64,000 nucleotides of DNA from Brachypodium distachyon (Eukaryota; Streptophyta; Magnoliopsida; Poales; Poaceae), in contig NC_016133.3 of assembly GCF_000005505.3 (NCBI RefSeq), forward strand, positions 5,332,001 to 5,396,000, written 5' to 3'. A program made the translations under genes and the position numbers. Shown here piece by piece: positions 46,812 to 56,277 of the stretch. The notes under the pieces are model-generated. The model ran no database searches. It was not told the origin of the DNA and saw only the letters and a list, made by a program, of their open reading frames with translations. Each line of letters begins with the position of its first letter. Position 1 is the stretch's first letter.

Positions 46812-48695
46812 TGCTGCCACGCGCTGGGTTGTTTTATTAAAAGGCCCTGCAAAGGCATAGATTGTTTATGTGCATTATCTGGATGGGCTCAAATATTTAT
46901 TTTCGGTACAAAACTTAAAGGGTCCTCCACTTCAACCCGGTATGGTTGGCTCGGAAGTATTTTGACGTCGGATTGAAATCAACTGTAGCCAATGGCAAGG
47001 ACTACGTACTCCTAGGAGTATCACACCATTTTCCTATAGATTGAGAGAGAGAGAGAGAGTAGTTATAATTCTGCAACCACTCTCCTATAGGCCGCGAGCA
47101 CAACCATTAGGCGACCGAGCGGAGGCGGATCCCGACGCACCGGCGGCGCGGGAGGGATGGCGGCGCACCGGCGGCGACGTGGCGGCGTGATTCGTCGTTG
47201 AATTCGGAGTGCACTGCCTGCGACGCGCCGGTGCACAGACAAATGCACTACAGACGCGGTGCAAAATGCAGTGCCGACATGGTGCAAAATGCACTGTCGC
47301 GCGCGCGGAGGGAAATAGTGGGTTGTTTGGGCGGGAAGGGCAGGTTGCAGAATAGAGTAAAATACAGAAAACCACCACGTTAGTGGCTAAGGTTGCAGAT
47401 TGGTACCGGTTTACGTTTTTTTCACTAAAAATCACCATATTACACTAAATGCATGATTGCTAAGGAATAACCTCGTAACTGACAGGAAGCGCCCACTGTC
47501 GGACTAGTGCGGCTTGCCATCATGGCGCCCTACAGATTCCTCCACTCTGCGACTGCGTGGACACTGTGAGCCGCAACCTTCTTCTCCAATTCCGGCAGCC
47601 TCCATCCACCAGCTATAGCTAGCTATCGACGCGCGCAGGAACTCCCCCCCATCAGCTCAAAGTCCGCAGCCCCCACCAATCAGCTATAGCAGTACCATCG
47701 CTGTAGTGCAAAGGGGCCGGACGGATTGATAGCTAGCTAAGCTAAGCACGCCTCCCTCCTCTCTTTCCCCGTCTTCCTCCCTCCAAGCAAGCTTGCTATA
47801 GCTTTACCCTTCCTCCCAACCAGACCGGATCTCTCTCTCTCCATCTCTCGAAATTCGTCTTTGCGGGGAATAGGGGGCGCACACGCACTGCTGCGTCCTC
47901 GCTGCACGCAGCCTCTGCGAGCCCTCACCCAACGCCGCCCTCTAATGGATCTCCCGCGCGCCGGAACCACGTCCGCCTTGCGGCCGTCTTCTCGAGCTCC
48001 GTCCAGGCGTCATCAAGCTTGGAGCTGCCACCCCCGCGCTTCCACGGCCTCATCGACCAGGCTGCTAGGACCGCCACGCCGGCCCCGTCTTCGAGCTCCT
48101 CGCCGACTCCCAACCGTCTGCACTCATCTTCTTTCTCCTCTTTCTCCTCGCGCGCCGCCTCCGCAACCGCGTTGCAGCGCATCCCCGTCGCTGCCACGTT
48201 GTTTCCTGGCTCCGCACGCTCGCGGGGACCCCCCCCCCACCCGCCCCCGCGCGGACGTTGAACTGCACATTCTCCCCTGCCCCGGTCCGCGCTCGCACTT
48301 CGTCTTCCACGACGCCGGCGGAGGGAGCCCCGCCGTGCAGGCCGCACTGGAGTCGTGGATGCGCGGCGGACACGCGCCACCGCGTGGGCAGATCAAAACT
48401 CGGGGGCGTCATGGCTAGAGGCTCGGGGCAGGACCGCTCCAAGGCAGAGGGCCGGCACGGGCTGAGGCGGCACATCACGTCGGAGGCGAGGAAGAAGGAT
48501 GGGCGTGGGGCTGTGCAGTGGGAGCTCGCCGGACTGGATGTGAAGAGCAGCAACTGCAGTACTGGAGATGGGATAAAGATCATTGTGGGGAAGACGCCAC
48601 GCCAGGTCGGACCTCTCGAGCAAAGTCAGTTGCCACGTTGGCCCAATCACTGGACCCCTTTGTCAGTTTCGTGATTATTCGCTAACAACTGAGAC
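46812..48695. other. Intergenic; GC-rich, no supported gene
   Basis: A (GA)n run lies at 47042-47059. At 47355-47420 the phrases ATACAGAAAACCACCACG and CACTAAAAATCACCATATT resemble Mutator-like element ends, unpaired. Long open frames on both strands at 47861-48420 follow GC-rich composition; LELPPPRFHGLIDQAARTA (+, about 48018) is the only protein-like phrase and was not identified. Confidence 0.4.
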
Positions 48696-49623
48696 ACAAG
48701 TTTTGGGGCTAGGATTTCACGGAGACACAAGTTTTAGGGTTTGCAACAAAAAATCACAGGTTTTGAGCCTAATTGTTTCAGAAACCCAAATCACCCGTAT
48801 TAGACACTTTGACAGCGAAACCGACGGACATGGTCCACTAGTAAGTCGCCATGCTGGTAGTTTTTGTCTATCCTATATTCCTATAGCCCCCTCGTCTTCT
48901 CTGTATTCACAAACTTATCCCTACTCCTTCCTCTCTGCCACTTGACGTACTCCCCATCCTCGTGGCCGCATCCAAGCCCAGCCTCATCCTGGTCGCCATG
49001 ATCCAAGGATCCCGTTGCTTCGGGCACGTCGTACGCGGCCTAGCCTCCCCCTGCCCCAGCCCCGCGCCCTTGCCCTCGTGCCGCTTTCCCCCGCCGGAGC
49101 CCGGCCGCGCCTCTGCCCCCGCCACGCGCCGTTGCCCTCGCGCCGCCTCCGCCTGCCCCTGCCAGAGACCGGTCGCGCCCCTGCCCCCGCCCCGCGCACC
49201 TGCCCTGCGCCCTTGCCCTCGTGCTGCCTCCGCCTGTCCCCGCCGGAGACCGGCCACGCGCCGGCGCCCCACCCTTGCCCGGCGCGCCTCCGCCTGCCCC
49301 CGCCCGCCGACGGCGACTCGCCCCAGTCCCGGCCCGCCTTCGCCTGCCCCAGCCCGCTGCTGGAGACCGTCTGACGTGGATTTTTTTGTTTTTTTAGATG
49401 TGATTTGGAGTTGGATGTAAATACAAACTAAGATGAGGGGTTGGGGAAAAGAGAGATCGTCTGACGTGGCGACTTACTAGTGGGCCATATCTGTCGGTTT
49501 CGCTGTCAAAGTGTCTAATCCGGGTGATTTGGGTTTTCTGAAACAATTAGGCCCAAAAACTGTGGTTTTCTGTTGCAAATCCCAAAACTTGTGTCTCCGT
49601 GAAACCCTAGCCCCAAAACCTGT
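48696..49623. mobile_element. Mutator-like element with about 158-bp terminal inverted repeats
   Basis: 48696-48854 and 49467-49623 are inverted copies at roughly 90 percent by eye. Shared phrases are TTTTGGGGCTAGG, TTTCACGGAGACACAAGTTT, CCTAATTGTTTCAGAAA and GACAGCGAAACCGAC. The interior (about 48960-49380) is very GC-rich and consists of degenerate internal repeats (CCCCGCC/GCCTCCGCCTG phrases) with an open frame of 152 codons of low-complexity Pro/Arg/Ala sequence. Long inverted repeats around a GC-rich non-transposase interior is the look of a Pack-MULE. Target duplications of 8-10 bp were not found. Confidence 0.65.
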
Positions 49624-49726
49624 AATTTTATGAAATTTACTCTAACTATATATATTTATTTATTTTATAAGTTTGACAATACATTTTAGAGTGTTTTACA
49701 TATGCTCATCGTCCAGTGCATTTGAC

Positions 49727-50104
49727 CTCTGACGCACGCAAGTCACATAATAAAATGTAGTCAGTGCAGCAGCATAATGACCCTGACGCTTTGCTTCCAA
49801 CAAGTGTCAGAGGTCTTCCAAACTAAACCACTGACACTTCTATGGTACCAAGTGTCAGAGCTGTGAAACACTCTACTGACGTGTCGCAAGTAAACAAGCG
49901 TCAACAGTGCGCACGCGTTAGAGGTGTACAAAACTTATCTGACGCTTTCTTGCGACGGAATGTCAGATTTGTTTATTGCCACGTCCTCCCAGTTGCTACC
50001 TTTGACACGCTTTATAAGACGTGTCACAGGTGTGCATCTGGCCCGGTGCTTTTTATTACAGCGTCAGGGGTGAGTTTGCAGCAGTAAAAGTTTTCGTAGC
50101 AGTG
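49727..50104. mobile_element. CACTA-like terminal region with subterminal TGACGC/TGTCAG repeats
   Basis: At least twelve copies of a motif of the form CTGACGC or its inverse GTGTCAGA occur within about 340 bases (for example 49732, 49782, 49806, 49833, 49852, 49939, 49962, 50021, 50061), in both orientations. The right border reads, inward, CACTGCTACGAAAAC from 50104, similar to CACTA-superfamily termini. Repeated short subterminal motifs in both orientations are typical of that superfamily. The opposite end was not found, so this is one end only. Confidence 0.5.
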
Positions 50105-50801
50105 AACAATGCATGTTTTAGGCAGCAATTCCCGCATGATGCTTCGATGATTATTTTCAGCTTGTGCAGCAATCTGAACTTTTTGGCCATGTTGCAGATC
50201 GAAATAAGCAGAAGAAGCCTTGAGGCATGGAGCGCGAAGATTAAACAAGTCATGATGGAAGTATTCTCAAGGCGGCAAGAATGGGCGCCAGTGAATAGAG
50301 GAATTGCATGTGTTTGATTGCGTCGAAAGAAAGGATTGTGTCGGTTATTTTGCGTCGTTAGCTGTTAAAGCTCTTGGGTGATATCCAGAGTTCTGTAATA
50401 GCTTGACCTGAACTGATGTTGTTGGTCTGGATTTCTTTTGTTACCTTTTGTTATAACTCTGTATTGGACCACGATTCCAGACGGCAATTCGATTGACTTC
50501 CAAACAACGGAATTGAGGCAGGCCAATACCAATTCCCGATTCTACGCCTCAATTCCAACATCCAAACAGAGTGTAATAGAAATCGACTGAAGGAGCCTAT
50601 TGTTTCGAGAGAAAAAATTACTCACTCTCCCCTGTAAATTAGTGGAGTATTAATTTCTTTCCTTTTTTTTTCGGGGAAGTATTAATTTCACTCCTTTTCT
50701 TTGCGGGTAAGTATTAATTTCTTTCCAGTAGTTGCTGATCCGGCCGTTTCTTCTCATCAGGCATAAATACACGCAGCCGGCCGGTCGATGACACGGTGAC
50801 C
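50105..50801. other. Short coding-like fragment and intergenic sequence
   Basis: After an acceptor-like TTGCAG at 50193-50198 the plus strand reads IEISRRSLEAWSAKIKQVMM and EVFSRRQEWAPVNRGIACV to a stop at 50317, followed by sequence resembling a 3' untranslated region. It could be the last exon of a lost gene. A TATA-like ATAAATAC lies at 50763, upstream of the inhibitor gene. Confidence 0.35.
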
Positions 50802-51774
50802 ATGAGGATGGCGACGCAACAGTTGGCCTTAGTATTCCTCTTCTTTCTCCTCCACCTCGCGGCGGGTGAAGGCGCCACGAGCGCTCCATCGGCCATCATC
50901 TCCAAGACGTGCGCCAGAGCGTCCAACTTCACCACGTCCATTGGCTACGACTACTGCGTGGACGTGCTGATGGCGGCCGCCAACAGCACCCGCGCGCTGC
51001 CGTCGTCGCCACGAAGCTTGCGCTAGACAACGTCAAGTCGACGCCTCGACGGTGCTGGTGCTGGAGAACCTTGTCTACAACATCGCGAGGTGCCGGGGCA
51101 ACTATGGCAGGATGAACTACACGGTGACGACGGCGCTAGAGGACATCCGCGCTGGACACGCTAAGGCGGCGGCTGGCAAATTCTCCCGTGCCGCTGCCGA
51201 GCCCGGCATGTGTGACTCGGCCTTGTCCAAGGGGAGCGCCAAGAAGAACCCGATGAGAAAGGAGAACCGCGACGCCGGGTCCCTGTCCTACACGGCGTAC
51301 GGCATCACCATGGAGGCGTTGCACGCTACGCCCCTCGCCGCGCCATCGGCGGCCATCACGAAGGCATGCGCTGGGCTGTCAAACTTCACGAGGCACGCGG
51401 ACTACGGCTTCTGCGTGGGCGCGCTCGCGGCGGACCCGGCGGCCGGCACCGCCAAGGATGCCCGTGCGCTGGCCATCGTCGCGGCGAACCTCACCGCGAC
51501 CAACGTCTCGTCGACGCTGCTCGTGCTCAACGGCCTCCTCGACAACCTCTCTCATTGCCGGAGCACCTACAAGGACATGAGCAAGACGTTGGCGGCCGCG
51601 GCGTCCGAAATGCTCCTATATGCTTCCCCCAAGCCCCAGTTGGATTGTGATCTGCTATTGTTCGAGGCGAGCCCCAAGGGGGACCCGATAATGAAGGAAA
51701 ACGACGATGCCAAGAACCTGTCTGACTTGGCATCCGTCATCGCCATGCTAGCTGGGTCCAAAAATCAAGTTTGA
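50802..51774 (+). pseudogene. Pectin methylesterase/invertase inhibitor (PMEI) with two tandem domains, double frameshift
   Basis: Residues 1 to about 24 (MRMATQQLALVFLFFLLHLA) are a signal peptide. PMEI domain 1 follows: ISKTCARASNFTTSIGYDYC, then VLMAAANSTRA in frame A, AVVATKLALDNVKST in frame B, STVLVLENLVYNIARCRGNY in frame C, ending with PGMCDSAL. The four conserved cysteines are thus present across two frame changes (near 50990 and 51045) that together restore the frame by shifting through all three. Domain 2 is intact: ITKACAGLSNFTRHADYGFC, then DARALAIVAANLTATNVSS and DNLSHCRSTYKDM, with a stop at 51772. The PMEI fold inhibits cell-wall pectin methylesterase or invertase. Whether the frameshifts are real or sequencing errors decides if this is a gene or pseudogene. 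Confidence 0.8.
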
Positions 51775-51991
51775 TTCTCCGGTTCTTTCGTTCGTAGATG
51801 AGAACTTTTACAGTCCATCGACATTGAATGGTTGCTAAATTTGTGGCATCAAATTGCTCTCGAGCTGGTAAATGGAAATTTCGGCTGCGCGCGCTGGCAT
51901 CAAATTGCTCTCGAGCTAGTAAATGAGAATTTTTATTAGCTAAAATACACTTCGTCCAACGGTTGACCTTTTTAATCCAGGGGGCACCAAA

Positions 51992-52879
51992 TTAGAAGAA
52001 CCGATTGACATCGGGGCTGCCGTTCCACTCGAGCCACTGCTTGGGAGTTACAGTTATGGACATGTTGCATTCCATGAACACAACTCGCACCAATGGCCTC
52101 CAAGGGTGGCTGGGATGTGTTGACGTCGGCGAGGTCCTCCAGCAACGGCCGAGGTATGTGTTGACGTCGGCGAGGTCGTTAGACAAGACGGCGTTGCAGA
52201 ATAGGAACACAAAGCCGGATGCATCCTCAACCTTTTCACGGCTTCGAGCCGTGATGTTGTTACTTTGCCCGTGGAGGGGCAGCCGGGTGACGATGTCACA
52301 CCTTTGGAGGATGGTCGTCGCATCGCCGAAGATGAAATCTACAGTGCGAGCGATGGAGACGGTGTCGCCCGAATGGCAGCAGGGACATGTCGGTCATTAA
52401 CATTTGAAAGCTAAGTAGAGCCTGGTTCTTGGCAGCACCGACAGCGTTTTCGATTGTCACGTTCTCGGGCGAGATGAATTCCTGACCATACAATGATATA
52501 CAGCTGCAGGTATCGAAAGGTAATTAATACCATAGGCTATTAATAAGAAGAGCTGCATGCAAAACGAAAGAAGGAAGTCGGCTTACTCAGTGTCAGCGTC
52601 TCAAACGGTTCCCGGACCGTCAGGGTTGCTCCGGCTGCCTGAGATGACCGTGGCGTCGATCCCGTCACCGGGCATGGTGAGGTTCCTGATTTCCTTGGTC
52701 ACCACGATGATCTTGCTCTCGTCACGTACATGGTGTACTCGTGTTGCCGCGCTAAGGAACGTACGTGACATGAGAGCATCGCTGATCAATGACTGGTTGT
52801 CGTGGCCGTCCAGCAGCACAACTGTTTCCGCATGATACAGCCGTGTCATCTCTTGAACTGAGTAAACGTGAGTTTGCAA
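51992..52879 (-). pseudogene. Pectin methylesterase (carbohydrate esterase family 8) pseudogene
   Basis: The minus strand holds, in order but in different frames: VVTKEIRNLTMPGDGIDATV, ISGSRS; YGQEFISPENVTIENAVGAA, KNQA; TVDFIFGDATTILQRCDIVT, RLPLHGQSNNITA; EDASGFVFLFCNAV; NTYLGRCWRTS; VRVVFMECNMSITVTPKQWL, EWNGS. These are the consecutive conserved blocks of plant pectinesterases. The GYQDTL block with the first catalytic Asp is lost; DFIFG with the second Asp remains. YLGRPW has become YLGRCW, followed by a tandem duplication of about 37 bp (TGTTGACGTCGGCGAGGTC at 52120 and 52157, + strand). The part after WLEWNG is missing. It cannot encode an active enzyme. Confidence 0.88.
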
Positions 52880-54311
52880 TCAGTTGGATCAGTGTATATA
52901 TGTTGCCGTGGTTTTAGTAAAACTTTGCAATAAGTTGAAGCGAGGGAGTACGTGTTCTGCCCACCCGTATTTATACACGACGAACAACAATCAAAGTTGA
53001 AGCGAGGGGGCGCATTCCAGTGGTTATTGGCTGCGTGCTACTTAAGAGTAACATGTACTTCCTAATTTCTACTACTTCCATCACATATTAAATAATTTTT
53101 TATTACATGTCAAATAATTTTTTATTACATGCATCTCTGACGCGCAAAATGCCCGGCCTGACAGCTTCTGGACGGGCCACTTGAGCGTTCCAGCCCATTA
53201 AGGCCTCGCTCAGGAAAAAACAAAAGGGACTTTTTAATTAACTCGCCCTGAGAGGGTTTCGGGTAAAAAAAACTTCACCGTGACAAAGCTGTAAAAAAAA
53301 ACGTTCACCCTAAGAACAGCGCCTCAAAACACTAGCTGGCGAGAGACGTTTCAGCCAATGGCGGACCCAGCTAGATGATTGGGCTTTGAAATTTTATTTC
53401 AGTTGTAAAAACTATAAAAAAAATACAGTAATTTTGCTTACTCCAATACTGATCGAAAATCTGAGTCCACCACCGATGCCCGGTTTGGTTCATGAGCCAT
53501 AGCTGCTGGAGAGTTGCGGGCCTATTCTCATGGCATTACCGAAACAAGCCCAACTATTTACTCATTCTCTGACCTTTTTCTGTTTAGCCTGTACACGGCT
53601 TTGAACTAGCTCTAATTCAAATCAGTGACAATGTACACGGTTTTGAACTAGCTGCTTTGAACTAGCTCTAATTCAAATCAGTGACAATCTTTAGGAGAGG
53701 CTTTTTCTGTTTAGCCATGTACACGCTTTGAACTAGCTCTAATTTTGACGCAGCAATTAAAAAAAAGGCATCGTATGGTGGCGAATCCGGCCAGGCTTAT
53801 TATCCTCACGAGTCACGAACGTGCTATCCCGTATCATGTATACCAAATGCTGCCTATAGGAAAATACCCTGCGGTTCAGATTCCTCTAAAAATCCTTCAA
53901 AATGCCCACAAAACGGATAGGCCCTTAGACAAATTTGAGCCATTTCACAGGGATAGAAGGCCAAATTTGAGTCGTTTCATATGAGATGGTGGGATGGTGG
54001 GGACTCGCTGCGTAAATTAATTTTCTCGATTCTTTTCCTACAAAACCCAGAACTATTTCCATTGGTCGGCACCATGCGTAAATTAAAGTCTTCCACAGAA
54101 GGCCGTTATGTTTATGCCAGAAACTTCTGCGCAGGAATATTTCTGCTGTTTCCTCTCTTTCTCAGAGGAACCTCCCGACCGCAGGGCTTCGCAAATTTTC
54201 AAGTTTTCCTGATCCTGATCGATACAATGGTTCTTTCAGGATATCAGAACTGTACACCGCATCGGTTTAAGTTGAATTCTTGACACGGCAGCCTATGCCA
54301 CCAATTATGTA
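52880..54311. repeat. Intergenic with a cluster of short direct repeats
   Basis: At 53574-53745 the phrase TTTGAACTAGCTCTAATT occurs three times (53610, 53657 and 53727 regions), partly with CTTTTTCTGTTTAGCC ahead of it (53574 and 53701), in nested duplications. ATGGCGGACCCAGCTAG at 53356 resembles a hAT end without partner. TTTTTTATTACATG is duplicated at 53096/53115. No gene is supported. Confidence 0.5.
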
Positions 54312-54438
54312 CTCACTCCGATACTAAATTATTGTAAAAATATTATATGTATCTACGTCACTTGTATTCTAGACACATTTTAAGAATAGATACATCCATA
54401 TTTAGGCAAATTTAAGTAATAATACAGGATAGAGGGAG
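54312..54438. mobile_element. Stowaway-like MITE, 127 bp, degraded
   Basis: CTCACTCCGATACTAAATTA at the left, AGGATAGAGGGAG at the right, TA on both sides (54310-54311, 54439-54440). Interior phrases (AGATACATCCATATTT) are shared with the MITE at 61035-61147, so both are one family. Confidence 0.75.
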
Positions 54439-54459
54439 TAGATCTTTTCTTCTGAATCC

Positions 54460-54671
54460 AGAATCATATAACACACAAAAAAAAGACTGGCGAAATGCCA
54501 AAACATGGCTCAGACACAAGGAAGGAATTAGCAGCATTAGCTCTCAAGCCCAGTAACAAATTTGATAAAATCAAGAATCATATAACCACACAAAAAAAGA
54601 CTGACGAGGCGTAATGTCAAAACATGGCTCAGACATCCAAGGAAGGAATTAGCAGCATTAGCTCTCAAGCC
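54460..54671. repeat. Tandem duplication of about 100 bp near the end of the snoRNA host gene
   Basis: AGAATCATATAAC...ACACAAAAAA, AAACATGGCTCAGACA and GGAAGGAATTAGCAGCATTA occur in the same order at 54460-54550 and 54574-54671. The unit offset is about 114 bases with a few substitutions and indels. Confidence 0.7.
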
Positions 54672-55250
54672 TGGCAGGGCGAAAGCTCTTAGGCGGCAAC
54701 TGCGAATGTTTTGAGAAACAAGCCTTAGATTTATCATCATCGCCCACATCAACAAACACATACGACATCTAAAAGCTAAACACATGCGACATCTAAAAGC
54801 TATGTCGAAGAGCAAATATAATCACAACAACCGGCTCTGTGTACCGACTGAATAACAGCCACAGGTTCCTATCAAAATGTGAAACGTCTTGCAACTCTTT
54901 CTCGGCCCAATGTAGCATCTCCGGTCAATGCTAGAAGCTATCGGAGACGTGGCATCGGGCCCAAAAATCACAAAAATCTGATTCGAATAAACTGCAAAAG
55001 CGAGAAAGACATTGCAGAAATCCCTCAGAGACCCGTTTAAAATCACGCACACAGCTGAATCAAGCCGGTGCAAATGTGAATTTCCAGCCCAGACCAAACC
55101 ACAGAGGTTATGATCGAAGGACGGACACTTGAAGCGGCATAGAAGCAGCTGCTGTTTACAGTGTCATACGGCACTTCCTATGGTCAAGAGCTCTTCACCG
55201 AGACAAATCGAAGGACTAATTAAGCAAATAAAATGAAGAAATTGGAGTAG

Positions 55251-55351
55251 CGCAATGCTCAGTGGAAAGAGAAGTCGATTTTGGTTTGAAAGCTCACGGT
55301 GACAGATGCCACCACTGCAAAAAAACCTATATGAATCATCATCGCATCGCA
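55251..55351 (-). ncRNA. Box C/D snoRNA C (about 100 nt)
   Basis: The C box TGATGA is at 55341-55336 and the D box CTGA at 55262-55259. The flanks form a 7-bp terminal stem, GCGATGC (55350-55344) with GCATTGC (55258-55252), including one G-U pair. The spacing and stem fit a box C/D methylation guide. The guide before the D box reads AATCGACTTCTCTTTCCA. Its target was not identified. Confidence 0.65.
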
Positions 55352-55404
55352 GAATACAGATTTCACGAGAAAAGAAAAATATAGATAGCTAAGAGAAAAG
55401 AAAA

Positions 55405-55502
55405 GGCTTCAGTGTGTGTAACAACATGAATCGATCAACGGCGAACGAATCCGCCTCACCGAAATCCGCTAAGACCCTCTCGGATCTGAATCATCACCAG
55501 CC
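55405..55502 (-). ncRNA. Box C/D snoRNA B, tandem copy
   Basis: The C box TGATGA is at 55496-55491 and the D box CTGA at 55412-55409. The terminal stem is GGCT (55502-55499) with AGCC (55408-55405). About 92 bases match snoRNA A with only a few substitutions, while the spacer between the copies differs, so the conserved unit is the snoRNA itself. The guide before the D box is TGTTGTTACACACA. Confidence 0.72.
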
Positions 55503-55590
55503 AATCTACTTCGATCTCAGCACACCAAAGAAATTTCACAGATGCAAAAGGAACACGAGAATAGAGGAATCGGGAATCGAAACGGAGAAG

Positions 55591-55689
55591 AGCTTCAGCG
55601 TGTGTAACAACATGAATCGATCAACGGCGAAAGAATCCGCCTCACCGAAATCCGCTAAGATCCTCTCGGACCTGAATCATCACGAGCAA
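55591..55689 (-). ncRNA. Box C/D snoRNA A
   Basis: The C box TGATGA is at 55682-55677 and the D box CTGA at 55598-55595, with a short GCT/AGC terminal stem. The guide just upstream of the D box, GTTGTTACACACG, is complementary to GTGTGTAACAAC, a conserved phrase of large-subunit rRNA as I recall it. By the D+5 rule the methylated base would be a U in that phrase. The snoRNA name is left open. Confidence 0.72.
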
Positions 55690-55803
55690 TCCCAATCCAA
55701 TCAAAGGTTCCCAACGAAACACGCAGCAAACAATTAAAGAAGATATCCTAAGAGAGATGCAGTAATTGATACCAGGCTGAGCGAAGGAACCCTTCGCAGA
55801 TTG

Positions 55804-55960
55804 CGGCTAGGGTTTGTGAGTGATGTATCCTTCGGGCAGTATATATAGGAGCTACATGGAGCTAGGGTTTCTTCTTGGGCCGTGGCAAATAAACGGATCT
55901 CTTCGTGGCGCGGGGCCGCAGGCCCATTTGGGTCATGGCCAAAACTGTTTGGGCCGTAAC
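55804..55960 (-). promoter_or_regulatory. Promoter with TATA box, telo boxes and TGGGCC (site II) motifs
   Basis: On the minus strand, ordered toward the gene: GGCCCAAA (near 55955-55948), TGGGCC at 55926-55921, GGCCCAAG (55881-55875), AAACCCTAG (55870-55862), CTATATAT (55848-55841), AAACCCTAG (55815-55807). Site II plus telo box with a TATA about 30 bases before the inferred start is the standard arrangement of plant ribosomal-protein and snoRNA gene promoters. Confidence 0.72.
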
Positions 55961-56117
55961 AAGCAAAATGAACGGCCTCCTCTCTAAAAAAACAAATTTG
56001 AACTGCCAATTCTAAAAAAAAGGGCAAAATGAACTGCCAATAAAAGTTCAGGAACACATATGAAGTGAACGTTCGCTCCCTAGTTTTACGGGACGAAGGA
56101 ATAATGTTGCCATTCAC

Positions 56118-56242
56118 ACACTCACATAATTATAGTTGCCACCAGTGCAGACTAGAGTTGTCACGCCCATCAGTGACGGAGTCCGCTAGGGGAGGAAGAA
56201 ACATTAATTAAGAATATATTTGGGAGCAATAAACTCTATTTT

Positions 56243-56277
<35 letters not shown>

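Larger units (their letters stand above)
54460..55820 (-). ncRNA. Probable non-coding snoRNA host gene
   Basis: A complete promoter (see separate entry) drives minus-strand transcription from about 55815, yet no conserved protein is encoded downstream. The first exon (about 55815-55780) ends CTCAGCCTG followed by GTATCA, a usable 5' splice site. Three box C/D snoRNA structures lie between 55690 and 55250; candidate acceptors (TTAATTAG near 55220) follow them, which suits an intronic, polycistronic snoRNA cluster. The downstream sequence to about 54460 reads like untranslated exon. Transcript borders are inferred. Confidence 0.5.

Noticed and set aside
47861..48674. Several frames of 120-185 codons on both strands
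   Set aside because: Low-complexity products of GC-rich DNA; no domain recognised on either strand.
48962..49420. 152-codon Pro/Ala/Arg-rich frame
   Set aside because: Made of degenerate repeats inside a Mutator-like element; not treated as a gene.
55414..55737. 107-codon plus-strand frame with an internal repeat (NNMNRSTA..ESASPKSAK)
   Set aside because: The repeat is explained by tandem snoRNA copies on the minus strand; the peptide is incidental.
55807..55870. AAACCCTAG motifs as interstitial telomere repeat
   Set aside because: Only two single units, spaced as promoter telo boxes next to TGGGCC motifs and a TATA box, not a telomeric tract.
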